This document shows positions 52,150 to 60,319 of a stretch of 64,000 nucleotides of DNA, one piece after another. The notes under the pieces were generated by a model that saw only the letters and a list, made by a program, of their open reading frames with translations, did not search any database and was not told where the DNA came from. How positions within the stretch are numbered: the first letter of the stretch is position 1; the number at the start of each line of letters is the position of its first letter. Position numbers and translations under genes: made by a program. The stretch is taken from the NCBI RefSeq assembly GCF_900129405.1, contig NZ_FQVQ01000009.1, positions 1 through 64,000 on the forward strand. Direction: 5' to 3'. This DNA comes from Flavobacterium fontis. Lineage in GTDB: Bacteria; Bacteroidota; Bacteroidia; Flavobacteriales; Flavobacteriaceae.

Positions 52150-53592
52150 TTATAATTTCTCCACGATGGGAATTCCAAAATAAAATTCGACAACTTTAAC
52201 TTTAAAAATATAGTCATACTTGGTGCGTACCAATTCTGACTGTGCATTGGTGTACAGGGTTTGCGCTTGACTCAACTCAAAACTATTCGAAAGTCCGACA
52301 TTGAAGCGCTCTTTCGCATACTCGAAGGCCAGTTTTCGTGCATTCAGGGCCGTTTGCGCCGATTCGTAGGCCTGTAAAGCACCTTTCGCATCGGTGATCG
52401 CCGTATAAACGGTTCGTTCCAAATCCAGGGCCGTTTGTTTTTCATTGGTTCGTGCCCGTTCCAACGCAATTCGTGCTCGGGTCACCGCATTGGAAGAGCG
52501 GAATCCATTTAAAATAGGAATCGACATTTGAACCCCAAAACTATTCCCTTTAAACTGACTAAATTGATCAAAATAGGGTAATGGATTTCCTTGAATTGGA
52601 ATAAAATTGGGAGCCAATACAGCCTCACCCGTGCTGGGCACAAATCCGATAGTATTTGTAGGATTGTTGGGATCGACTGTGAAACTAGAAATACGTCGTT
52701 GATTGGAAGCCCGGGTACTAAAACTATAAAATCCATTGATACTGGGTTGCAAGGCTCCTTTGGATATTTTCAAATCACGATCGGCTGCCTCTAAATTGGT
52801 ACGTGCAATTTTTAACTCCACGCGCTCCCCCAAGGCTTTCTTGACAATGGTTTCGGGACTTTCTGCGAGCGTAGGACTCAATGACGGTTCATAGTTGGCT
52901 TCTGCAATATCAAAATTGCGAAAATCGTCCAATTGAAGTAATTGTGCCAAACTTAACTTGGATAAAAACAAGGTGTTTTGTGCTGCAATCACCCGTTGAC
53001 GGTCGGCGGCCACCGTGGCTTCTGCATCGAGTAAGTCGCCCCTTGGAATCATGCCTGATTTTACCATTTCACTTGCGCGCAACAACTGTTTTTCGTCATT
53101 GACCAATTGTTCTTGTTGCACTTTTAAATTTTCTTTATTAAAAAGAATTTGCAAATACGAATTGGCGACGTTCAATGCTACATCGTCTTGCATTTTATTC
53201 AACTGATATTGTGCGGCTAAAATGGTTAATCGGGCGCGCTTCAATTGGTTCATATTTTGCAAACCATTGTAAATCGCCACACTTGAATTAAGTCCAGCCG
53301 ATGTAAACTGAATGGTTTGATTTTCCAACAAACCCGTTGTAATGTTCTGGTTCAAACCAATATTCCACGAATGGGAGGCACTGGCATTTAAAGTAGGTAA
53401 AAAATTACCTATGGCGTCTTTTTTTGCGACACGTCCATTTTGTAAATCAAGTTCTGACTGTTTGATAGAGATGTTATTTTTCAGTGCATAATCAACACAC
53501 TCGCGAAGCGTCCAGGTTTTGGTTTGTGCCCACCCTTGAATGGCGCTACACAAAAACACCCATAGCCCGGTTTTTAAAATCCATTTATTCAT
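52150..53592 (-). CDS. TolC family outer membrane efflux protein
   Basis: Outer-membrane channel of tripartite efflux. 480 residues: signal peptide (about 1-22, ending GWAQ), then two outer membrane efflux repeats with the coiled-coil alternation LRECVDYALKNNISIKQSELD (split) and ALGERVELKIARTNLEAADRDLKISKGALQPSING (split), and C-terminal LSNSFELSQAQTLY. It heads the operon tolC-adaptor-tsaB. The inner-membrane pump is missing from the window. Confidence 0.93.
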   Translation of the reverse strand: MNKWILKTGLWVFLCSAIQGWAQTKTWTLRECVDYALKNNISIKQSELDLQNGRVAKKDAIGNFLPTLNASASHSWNIGLNQNITTGLLENQTIQFTSAGLNSSVAIYNGLQNMNQLKRARLTILAAQYQLNKMQDDVALNVANSYLQILFNKENLKVQQEQLVNDEKQLLRASEMVKSGMIPRGDLLDAEATVAADRQRVIAAQNTLFLSKLSLAQLLQLDDFRNFDIAEANYEPSLSPTLAESPETIVKKALGERVELKIARTNLEAADRDLKISKGALQPSINGFYSFSTRASNQRRISSFTVDPNNPTNTIGFVPSTGEAVLAPNFIPIQGNPLPYFDQFSQFKGNSFGVQMSIPILNGFRSSNAVTRARIALERARTNEKQTALDLERTVYTAITDAKGALQAYESAQTALNARKLAFEYAKERFNVGLSNSFELSQAQTLYTNAQSELVRTKYDYIFKVKVVEFYFGIPIVEKL

Positions 53593-53686
53593 AAACCTCT
53601 GTAGATTTCTTGGAACAGCAAAAGTAGAAGTACTGCTTTAATTCCTATCCAATTTTGTTCGCTTATCAGACGTCATTCCGCTTTTT

Positions 53687-53715
53687 TTGTTACATTCACA
53701 TCCAAATTAATTTCG
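53687..53715 (+). promoter_or_regulatory. Likely promoter of the DUF4403 gene (TTG-18-TAATTTCG)
   Basis: TTG at 53687-53689 and TAATTTCG at 53708-53715, one mismatch from TAnnTTTG, with an 18-base spacer. The start codon follows after six bases. Confidence 0.5.
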
Positions 53716-53721
53716 TTTTTC

Positions 53722-55110
53722 ATGAAACTGCATTGCCTCTTATTGACACTTTTTATAAGTCTTATCACCGCCTCATGCTCAGGTCCTCAAAAAATTATAG
53801 CCGAAAAACCCGTTCGAAGCAACAATCCCGACTTTGCTTATAAAACAACGAGTTCTATGGTGAGCATGCCTCTGGAGATCACGCTTACAGAAATAGAAAA
53901 ACAACTGAATAAAACCCTTGCCGAGTTGGTGTATGAAGACCCTAATTTGCAAGACGACAACATTCAAATGAAGATTTGGAAAACGGCACCTATTCGCTTG
54001 CAAGAAAATCAGGGGAGAATAAAGTCGGTACTTCCCCTAAAAATTTGGGTCAAATACAAGTATGGCACTGATTTTTTGGGGTTAAATGACACCAAAGAAT
54101 TTGATTTAAACGGCGTGATTACCCTGAGCAGTCAAGTGCAACTTTCCAATTGGAAACTAACCACGCAATCAATCATTGAGGATATCACTTGGCAAGAGAG
54201 TCCAACAATGACTGTGGCAGGGAAAAAAGTTCCGATTACCTACCTGATTAGTCCTGCATTATCGTTGTTTAAGAAAAAAATAGCGCTAAAAATCGATGAA
54301 GCCATCACCAAATCCTGTGATTTTAAACCCTATGTGCTGAATGTATTGGAAACCCTTAGCAATCCTATCCTCACGAGTGAAACCTATCAAGCCTGGTTTA
54401 AATTACAGCCCAACGAAGTTTTGGTCACAGATGCCGTTTTGGATAAAACAAAAATTACCATGAACTTGGGATTAAAATGCGCCATGACGACGTGGGTGGG
54501 ACAGCAGCCGAAGAAAGGGATTGACCGTGAAAGCATCGGATTTAAATCGGCGCGAACTGTAGGTGATAAAACCGTAGTCAGCATTGCCGCAATTACAACC
54601 TACGACAATGCCTCAAAAGTGATGACTTCCAACTTCAAAGGACAAGAATTCAAGTCGGGCACACGCGCCATTAAAGTTCAAAATGTCGAATTATGGGGCA
54701 AAGACGGACGCATGATTATTGCCTTGGACCTGACGGGTAGTCTCAACGGGACGATATATCTGAGTGGAATCCCTAAATATGATGCTGTTTCCAAAGAAAT
54801 TTACTTTGAAGACATGGACTATGTGTTAAACACCAAAGGGATATTAACCAAAACCGCAAATTGGTTGTTGCAAGGGTACATATTGCGGAAGATTCAGGCA
54901 CAATGCCGCTACTCCATACAACCCAACATGGAAGAGGGGAAAAAGAATCTTTTGCCTTACCTCAACAACTTTTCACCCATGAAAGGTGTTTTTGTAAATG
55001 GATCGATTTTGGAGTTGGATTTTGATAAAATAGAACTCACTGACGATTTTATCATCGCCTTCATCAATGGAAGTGGAAAAATGAATGTGCGCGTTGACGG
55101 GATGGATTAA
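53722..55110 (+). CDS. DUF4403 family lipoprotein
   Basis: 462 residues. A lipoprotein signal with lipobox TASC places lipidation at C19. The rest is a DUF4403 protein: MVSMPLEITLTEIEKQLNKTL, PIRLQENQGRI.S.LPLKIWVKYKYG, and the repeat-like WLLQGYILRKIQAQCRYSIQP. The two-lobed beta-rich build recalls tubular lipid-binding (BPI/SMP-like) proteins, which is an inference. Function is unknown. The last four bases overlap the convergent small cox-cluster gene. Confidence 0.85.
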   Translation: MKLHCLLLTLFISLITASCSGPQKIIAEKPVRSNNPDFAYKTTSSMVSMPLEITLTEIEKQLNKTLAELVYEDPNLQDDNIQMKIWKTAPIRLQENQGRIKSVLPLKIWVKYKYGTDFLGLNDTKEFDLNGVITLSSQVQLSNWKLTTQSIIEDITWQESPTMTVAGKKVPITYLISPALSLFKKKIALKIDEAITKSCDFKPYVLNVLETLSNPILTSETYQAWFKLQPNEVLVTDAVLDKTKITMNLGLKCAMTTWVGQQPKKGIDRESIGFKSARTVGDKTVVSIAAITTYDNASKVMTSNFKGQEFKSGTRAIKVQNVELWGKDGRMIIALDLTGSLNGTIYLSGIPKYDAVSKEIYFEDMDYVLNTKGILTKTANWLLQGYILRKIQAQCRYSIQPNMEEGKKNLLPYLNNFSPMKGVFVNGSILELDFDKIELTDDFIIAFINGSGKMNVRVDGMD

Positions 55111-55340
55111 GTTGTTTTGACCTTTTTACGTCGAAACATACTGTACACTACATAGCCCACCACAGCTACAAGAATATACGGAAATACCATGAGGTAAACG
55201 ATACCGTCATTGACCGCCTCGGCTTTGACCACATTGCCCGAACTTTCTAGCGACGCTCGACACATGGCACATTGACCCAAGGCAGAGGGTGAAGCTACAA
55301 GGAGCAATACGAGTACGAATAATAAACGATTAATGCGCAT
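55107..55340 (-). CDS. Small membrane protein with CxxC, end of the cytochrome oxidase cluster
   Basis: 77 residues from ATG 55340 (MRINRLLFVLVLLLVASPSALGQ). A signal peptide is followed by QCAMCRASLESSG, with a CxxC motif at the new N-terminus, then a single transmembrane helix (about 44-68) and a basic tail RRKKVK. The CxxC facing the periplasm, in a cluster with Sco and DUF420, suggests a role in copper or disulfide handling for oxidase assembly; this is inference from location. It overlaps the DUF420 gene by 11 bases. Confidence 0.8.
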   Translation of the reverse strand: MRINRLLFVLVLLLVASPSALGQCAMCRASLESSGNVVKAEAVNDGIVYLMVFPYILVAVVGYVVYSMFRRKKVKTT

Positions 55341-55878
55341 AATAGGGAGCAATCATTACATAAACAATTACGCCAGTTACGGCAACATACAACCACAACG
55401 GAAAAGTGATTTTGGCCAGTTTTCTATGGCGGTCAAACTGTTGCGATAAGGCGCGAACATAGGTAAACAAAACCAAAGGAATAATTGCTACCGACAAAAC
55501 GATGTGGCTTATTAGAATAAAGAAATAAACGTATCGAATGGCGCCTTCGCCCCCAAACTTAGTTGATTCGGAGGTAAGATGATACGCAACATACATCACC
55601 AAAAATACGACAGAGCATGCAATAGCAGCTGTCATTAAACGCTCGTGTGTTTTGCGATTTCCATTTTTTATCGCAAGTACTGCCCAGACCAACAAAACCG
55701 CAGTGACCGCATTGATTCCTGCATAGATTGGAGGTAAAAAAGAGAGCGGTTCAACATTGATTCCAAAATCCTTCAACTTGAAAGAAAACAATACCGCGAC
55801 GACGACAATCGGGATAAGAATGGAAACAACGATAATAGGTGTTTTAAATTTTGTTTCTAATGTTGGTTTAACGTCCAT
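55330..55878 (-). CDS. DUF420 family membrane protein (CtaM/YozB-like)
   Basis: 182 residues with five predicted transmembrane helices, and histidines in NRKTHERLMTAA, YVAYHLTS and LISHIVLSV that match the DUF420 pattern. The Bacillus subtilis relative (YozB, CtaM) is needed for cytochrome oxidase function. Here it sits between sco and a small CxxC gene, supporting a role in oxidase maturation. It starts two bases after the sco stop. Confidence 0.9.
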   Translation of the reverse strand: MDVKPTLETKFKTPIIVVSILIPIVVVAVLFSFKLKDFGINVEPLSFLPPIYAGINAVTAVLLVWAVLAIKNGNRKTHERLMTAAIACSVVFLVMYVAYHLTSESTKFGGEGAIRYVYFFILISHIVLSVAIIPLVLFTYVRALSQQFDRHRKLAKITFPLWLYVAVTGVIVYVMIAPYYAH

Positions 55879-55880
55879 AA

Positions 55881-56573
55881 TTACTCGTTTAATAAGCGTT
55901 GTATATCTTCACTAATAGCCTTTATGCCTGAGGCTTCCAAACCGTCATAATACAAAATAGGATTTCCTTGGGCATCCCGACGGCATCGTATATTTCCTTT
56001 TTTATCAATTAAAGCAAACAAACCTGAATGCTCAAAACCACCGTTGACTTTATCTTTGGATTCACCTGCATAAATGTTGAATCCTTTATTAGACAAATCA
56101 AAAATAGTTGCTTTATCTCCCGTTAAAAAATGCCAATTTTTCATGGTAACCCCTAAGGATTTCGCATGTTCCTTTAGTGCTTCTGCTGTATCTTTTTCAG
56201 GATCTATGGTGATTGAGGCAATGGCAAAATCGGGATTTTTACCAAACTGCTGTTGTAATTTCAACATATTTTTGTTCATGACCGGGCAAATACTAGGACA
56301 GCTAGCGAAAAAGAATTCTAAGACATAGACTTTTCCTTTGTAGGTATCTTGAGTAATCGTGGTTTTGTCCTGATTGGTGAGTGAAAATTGGGGAACCTGC
56401 CCCATCACAACCAAAGTCTTTTTGGCCGCTTCATCTTTAATTTCATTGGACAAACTCATGCGGTCATTTTGAACCGTCTCTCCTTTTTGAATGCGATCCA
56501 CAATTTTGGGAATAAATATTATTCCGAAAATCAAAACTATAAACGATATACCGATATACGATTTATTCTTCAT
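55881..56573 (-). CDS. SCO1/SenC copper chaperone for cytochrome oxidase
   Basis: Delivers copper to the CuA site of oxidase subunit II. 230 residues: N-terminal transmembrane anchor (about 6-24), thioredoxin fold with the copper-binding CxxxC as C92 and C96 (ASCPSICPVMN), and the third ligand H182 in GGFEHSGLF. All ligands are present, so it should be functional. It is one base from the cysteine-less paralogue upstream. Confidence 0.94.
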   Translation of the reverse strand: MKNKSYIGISFIVLIFGIIFIPKIVDRIQKGETVQNDRMSLSNEIKDEAAKKTLVVMGQVPQFSLTNQDKTTITQDTYKGKVYVLEFFFASCPSICPVMNKNMLKLQQQFGKNPDFAIASITIDPEKDTAEALKEHAKSLGVTMKNWHFLTGDKATIFDLSNKGFNIYAGESKDKVNGGFEHSGLFALIDKKGNIRCRRDAQGNPILYYDGLEASGIKAISEDIQRLLNE

Positions 56574-56574
56574 A

Positions 56575-57231
56575 CTAGATTTTTCGATTGGCTTTGTTAT
56601 TCTTTTTAAGGGCTAAACGGTATTCCGCGAGAATGACTTTTACATCATCAATCATGTTATTATAAAGGTCAGATACTTTAAAGGTATTGTACCCTTCTTG
56701 GTATTCCTCCTCGCCTTTTTTATTTTTCCCTTTTCGGCCCCGTAAATTGCGCTTCTTATCTACAATATATACATTGGGAGTACCTAATTTTTCATTGAGA
56801 CTCCCCAGCAATTGTAATTTACTGTAGTAACTTTTTATCGATTCGGGAGATCCAAAAACAAACCACCAATTTTGCTGTGGCCCCAACTTCTTTAAACTGG
56901 TTTGCAACTTAGTCACTTCAGCCTCGGTTCCTTCTGGAAAGACCATCACCATTTGAAAGTCCTTAAACTCTTTATTACGAGCGTAAATTTTTTCATACAA
57001 ATTAAAGAAACCGCCTTTGTGGTGTTCGACATCATAACCAATAAAACCTAAGATGGTAATTTTATTGTTTAAGGTCACTGATTTCCCGTCAGAGGTTTTC
57101 CATTCTTGAAGGTCGGGAATTGTAGGGGTAATTGTAGGCAACTTCGCAAAACTATTGACGCCTGAGGCAAAGAACAAGTAAGCCACGATGGGCAAAACAA
57201 AAAGGACGAAGAGCACTAAATTCTTTTTCAT
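56575..57231 (-). CDS. Membrane-anchored Sco-like/thioredoxin-fold protein lacking the CxxxC motif
   Basis: 218 residues. One N-terminal transmembrane helix (about 5-22), then a thioredoxin-like outline: LQEWKTSDGKSVTLNNKITILGFIGYDVEHHKGGFFNLYEKIY (split), FQMVMVFPEGTEAEV, and LGTPNVYIVDKKRNLRGRKG. In place of the copper-binding CxxxC the sequence reads GYDVEHHKGG, with no cysteine anywhere in the chain. It could be a structural partner of Sco, or a peroxiredoxin-like relic; two adjacent histidines are in the former active site. It has a very basic C-terminus. Confidence 0.75.
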   Translation of the reverse strand: MKKNLVLFVLFVLPIVAYLFFASGVNSFAKLPTITPTIPDLQEWKTSDGKSVTLNNKITILGFIGYDVEHHKGGFFNLYEKIYARNKEFKDFQMVMVFPEGTEAEVTKLQTSLKKLGPQQNWWFVFGSPESIKSYYSKLQLLGSLNEKLGTPNVYIVDKKRNLRGRKGKNKKGEEEYQEGYNTFKVSDLYNNMIDDVKVILAEYRLALKKNNKANRKI

Positions 57232-57257
57232 GAGCTAAACAAGTTGCTTACAAAATT

Positions 57258-57285
57258 AAAAAAAAGGTACGTTATTGCGTACCTT
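57258..57285 (-). terminator. Terminator between the oxidase subunit IV gene and the Sco-like genes
   Basis: On the minus strand AAGGTACG/CGTACCTT, six-base loop, then eight T. It separates the structural oxidase genes from the assembly genes, possibly as an attenuator. Confidence 0.8.
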
Positions 57286-57305
57286 CAACTGTAATTAATA
57301 TGCTG

Positions 57306-57656
57306 TTAAAAATTCCATTTAATCGTTGCATCTCTAAACACGGTGAAAACATAGAATCCTTCCGTTAAGAGAATGAATGTTAAATAAAGAATCAAGAAAA
57401 TACCTGTCCAAACAACCGCTCTTCGCAATGCTTTTGTTTCACCTTCCATGTGCATGAATGCCCATACAATGTAGTAAGCCTTTACAAGCGTTAGGATGAT
57501 GAAAATCCAATTCAATAAATTCATGGATAATAAATTCGAATGGAATAATGCTTTTGGCTTTTCAATCCCTAACCATACTTCAACAATAGTGATAATGGAA
57601 AGAATACCGAAAACAACCCAGATGCGTTTTGTATTTGATGTATGTTCGTGTGCCAT
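57306..57656 (-). CDS. Cytochrome c oxidase subunit IV family protein
   Basis: 116 residues with three transmembrane helices (about 10-25, 38-63, 78-105), matching the prokaryotic subunit IV (CyoD/CtaF-like) family: RIWVVFGILSIITIVEVWLG and KAYYIVWAFMHMEGE. It is a small accessory subunit of heme-copper oxidase. It follows the subunit III gene by 17 bases. Confidence 0.88.
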   Translation of the reverse strand: MAHEHTSNTKRIWVVFGILSIITIVEVWLGIEKPKALFHSNLLSMNLLNWIFIILTLVKAYYIVWAFMHMEGETKALRRAVVWTGIFLILYLTFILLTEGFYVFTVFRDATIKWNF

Positions 57657-57673
57657 GATTCGCTTTTAATTAA

Positions 57674-58702
57674 TTATACTAAATAGAAGAAGGTAAATAC
57701 GAATACCCAAACTAAGTCTACAAAGTGCCAGTATAAACCAACTTTTTCAACCATTTCATAAGATCTTCTACGCTCGTAGGTGCCCAATAATACATTGATA
57801 AAAATGATGATATTGATAACAACCCCAGAGAATACGTGGAAACCGTGGAAACCAGTGATAAAGAAGAAGAAATCAGCAAACAATTTACTTCCGTATTCAT
57901 TGCGGTGTAAATTAGCTCCCTCAATAACTATTTTCGCCTCATTAACACGTTTTAACGATTCTTCACGGGTCAAAATAGTTTTGTGTTTAATCTTATTAAG
58001 AGTTGGGTGAGCACCAATTGAATGCTTAGCCGTTTCCTCCGAATAAATTACTTCCGTACGGATCAAAATATCTGGATTCTTTTTGAAGCCTTCAATGACT
58101 TCATTAACTGAATAGGTAGGCAACGTTGGTTCTGACATAAACCAAGTAGCACGGCTACGCGATAACTGCTCACGCTCTTCAGGTAACGTAGCCGCAAAAT
58201 CAGCTAGTTTAATTTGTTTCCCTTCGGCATTGACAAACTGTAAAATACTACCTCCTTTGGTTTCGATAGCACCGTATTCTCCTTTGATGAAGTTTTTCCA
58301 TTCCCATGCTTGAGACCCCACGAAGATTAAACCTCCAATGATGGTTAAAAACATGTAAATAGCCACTTTACCTTGCTTCATTTGGTGCCCAGCGTCTACG
58401 GCTAAAACCATTGTCACAGAAGAGAAGATAAGTACGAAAGTCATGAAGGCCACGTAATACATCGGCATAGATACCCCATGCATGAACGGGAAGTGGGTAA
58501 ACACCTCATCCGCAATTGGCCAAGTTTCGATAAATTTAAATCTTGAAAAACCGTAAGCCGCAACGAATCCTGAGAAGGTTAATGCATCGGAAAGGATGAA
58601 AAACCACATCATCATCTTTCCATAACTCGCTCCTAACGGCTCGGCGCCTCCGCCATTCCAAACATTAGCTACACCATTGTTTGTAGTAACTGTCGATCCC
58701 AT
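57674..58702 (-). CDS. Cytochrome c oxidase subunit III with large hydrophilic insertion
   Basis: 342 residues. The helices of a heme-copper oxidase subunit III are recognisable at both ends (FFILSDALTFSGFVAAYGF, the HVFSGV strand and YWHFVDLVWVFVFTFFYLV). Between them lies a hydrophilic stretch of about 100 residues (about 145-250), including TRATWFMSEPTLP-like and LTREESLKRVNEAK segments, that is absent from the usual subunit III of about 200 residues. The insertion probably faces the periplasm. It is typical of flavobacterial oxidases, and its role is unknown. Confidence 0.88.
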   Translation of the reverse strand: MGSTVTTNNGVANVWNGGGAEPLGASYGKMMMWFFILSDALTFSGFVAAYGFSRFKFIETWPIADEVFTHFPFMHGVSMPMYYVAFMTFVLIFSSVTMVLAVDAGHQMKQGKVAIYMFLTIIGGLIFVGSQAWEWKNFIKGEYGAIETKGGSILQFVNAEGKQIKLADFAATLPEEREQLSRSRATWFMSEPTLPTYSVNEVIEGFKKNPDILIRTEVIYSEETAKHSIGAHPTLNKIKHKTILTREESLKRVNEAKIVIEGANLHRNEYGSKLFADFFFFITGFHGFHVFSGVVINIIIFINVLLGTYERRRSYEMVEKVGLYWHFVDLVWVFVFTFFYLV

Positions 58703-58745
58703 AAGTACGTAATAGTTAAAAAGTTTCCAAATTTACATTTTTTTC

Positions 58746-59321
58746 TTATTTAAAGAAATACAAAAACAAAAATAAATAGAGCCATAAAGCATCCAAAAAG
58801 TGCCAGTATATCGCACCCAGCTCAATTCCAAGATATTGAGCAGCAGTGTACTTTTGTTTAAAATGATTATAAATAATTAGCAACAAGGATAAGATCCCTC
58901 CCAACATGTGGGCTAAGTGCACATAAACCAAGATGTAAAGGAAGGCAATTGTCACCGATCCTGACTTTCCAGTGGGGAAAAGACGGTGGGCAAACAGCTC
59001 ATCAAACCCTTTAAACTGGAAGTAAACAAACCCCAATCCTAAAACCAATGTTAAGGCTAAAAACAGCGAAGTTTTACTACGTTGGTCTTGCTTGATGGTG
59101 CGTTGCGCCAAATGAAAGGTTGCACTACACAATAAAATAAGTACGGTGCTAATGGTAAACGCTTGAGGTATTTGATAATCTGTCAACCAATCTGGGCGTG
59201 ATTTACTAACCACCATGGCACTCGTTAATCCGGCAAAAAGCATAACGATGCTGATCATTCCGAAGATCAACAACAATTTGTAGGAGCGCGCTGAGCGTGC
59301 TTGTTCTTCTTGTACTGTCAT
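58746..59321 (-). CDS. Cytochrome c oxidase subunit III family protein (second copy)
   Basis: 191 residues with five transmembrane helices. It carries the subunit III signatures VYVHLAHMLGGILSLL and IYWHFLDALWLYLFLFLYFF. It is shorter and lacks the insertion of its neighbour. The two subunit III-type genes are adjacent (43 bases apart), as in other Bacteroidota caa3/ACIII-linked clusters. It starts one base after cyoE. Confidence 0.88.
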   Translation of the reverse strand: MTVQEEQARSARSYKLLLIFGMISIVMLFAGLTSAMVVSKSRPDWLTDYQIPQAFTISTVLILLCSATFHLAQRTIKQDQRSKTSLFLALTLVLGLGFVYFQFKGFDELFAHRLFPTGKSGSVTIAFLYILVYVHLAHMLGGILSLLLIIYNHFKQKYTAAQYLGIELGAIYWHFLDALWLYLFLFLYFFK

Positions 59322-59322
59322 A

Positions 59323-60249
59323 TTAACGTAAAAATTTATCCGTAATGTAAATGATTTGCAACAAAGTTATATACGCCACACTCACCAACATGAGTACACG
59401 AGCTGCTTTTGGGGTGCGTAATCGGTACAATTGAAAGGTGTAATACAACATCCATAACCCCAACAACAACACCAAAACCGTGGCAATTGGACCAATAAAA
59501 AGTTGGCCGGTATACCCAAAAGCGGGCAATACCGAAGCTACAATCAACCAAAATGTATACAGCACAATTTGCAAAGCGGTTCGATTATCACGCTGTCCTG
59601 TAGGCAACATAAAGAAACCCGCTTTCTTATAATCTTCAAATAAAAACCATCCAATAGCCCAAAAGTGAGGAAATTGCCAAAAAAATTGGATTAAAAACAA
59701 GGTCCCCGCTTCAATACCAAAGTGGTTGGTTGCAGCAACCCAGCCCAACATAAAAGGAATGGCGCCTGGAAATGCCCCTACAAATACGGCTAAGGGAGTA
59801 ACGGATTTTAGAGGAGTGTAGACGCTGGTGTATAAAAAGATAGACACGGCACCAAACATAGCCGATTTGGGATTAATCGTATACAACAAAACCAAACCCG
59901 TGATAGTGAGCGAACTCGCTACAAATAAAGCGGTATTGGGTGCCATACGACCCGATGCGACAGGGCGGTTTTTGGTGCGATCCATCAAAGCATCCAAATC
60001 TTTTTCAATCACTTGATTGAATGCATTGGAAGCACCAACCATGCAATACCCTCCAACTGCTAAAATCAGCAAAGTCATCCAATGAAAAGGATTGGACGCA
60101 CTGATTCCGAGTAAATACCCTGCAATAGAGGAAAACACGACACTCACGGCCAAGCCCGCTTTGGTGATTTCTTTAAAATCTCGAAACAATTTTAAAGGAT
60201 GCAACGATGTGGAATGCGTGTCCAACGATACTTTGTTTTCAAATGTCAA
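59323..60249 (-). CDS. cyoE: Protoheme IX farnesyltransferase (heme O synthase)
   Basis: Attaches farnesyl to heme B to make heme O for the oxidase. 308 residues, nine transmembrane helices, with the prenyl-binding motif NAFNQVIEKDLDALMDRTKNRP, split as N76 region, D84 and D90. The start is TTG 60249: a stop codon (TAA) precedes it directly, and no ATG occurs before residue 58, which is inside the first helix. The promoter at 60260-60290 gives a leader of only a few bases. It heads the oxidase cluster. Confidence 0.94.
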   Translation of the reverse strand: MTFENKVSLDTHSTSLHPLKLFRDFKEITKAGLAVSVVFSSIAGYLLGISASNPFHWMTLLILAVGGYCMVGASNAFNQVIEKDLDALMDRTKNRPVASGRMAPNTALFVASSLTITGLVLLYTINPKSAMFGAVSIFLYTSVYTPLKSVTPLAVFVGAFPGAIPFMLGWVAATNHFGIEAGTLFLIQFFWQFPHFWAIGWFLFEDYKKAGFFMLPTGQRDNRTALQIVLYTFWLIVASVLPAFGYTGQLFIGPIATVLVLLLGLWMLYYTFQLYRLRTPKAARVLMLVSVAYITLLQIIYITDKFLR

Positions 60250-60259
60250 TTAAGTCGTG

Positions 60260-60290
60260 CAAAAGTAGTCTATCCCAAAAGAAATGACAA
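60260..60290 (-). promoter_or_regulatory. Promoter of the cyoE-oxidase operon (TTG-20-TACTTTTG)
   Basis: On the minus strand TTG (60288-60290), 20-base spacer, perfect -7 box TACTTTTG (60260-60267), ten bases before the TTG start of cyoE. Confidence 0.82.
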
Positions 60291-60319
60291 AAAACAAAGC
60301 ATAAATATTCTTGAAGATT

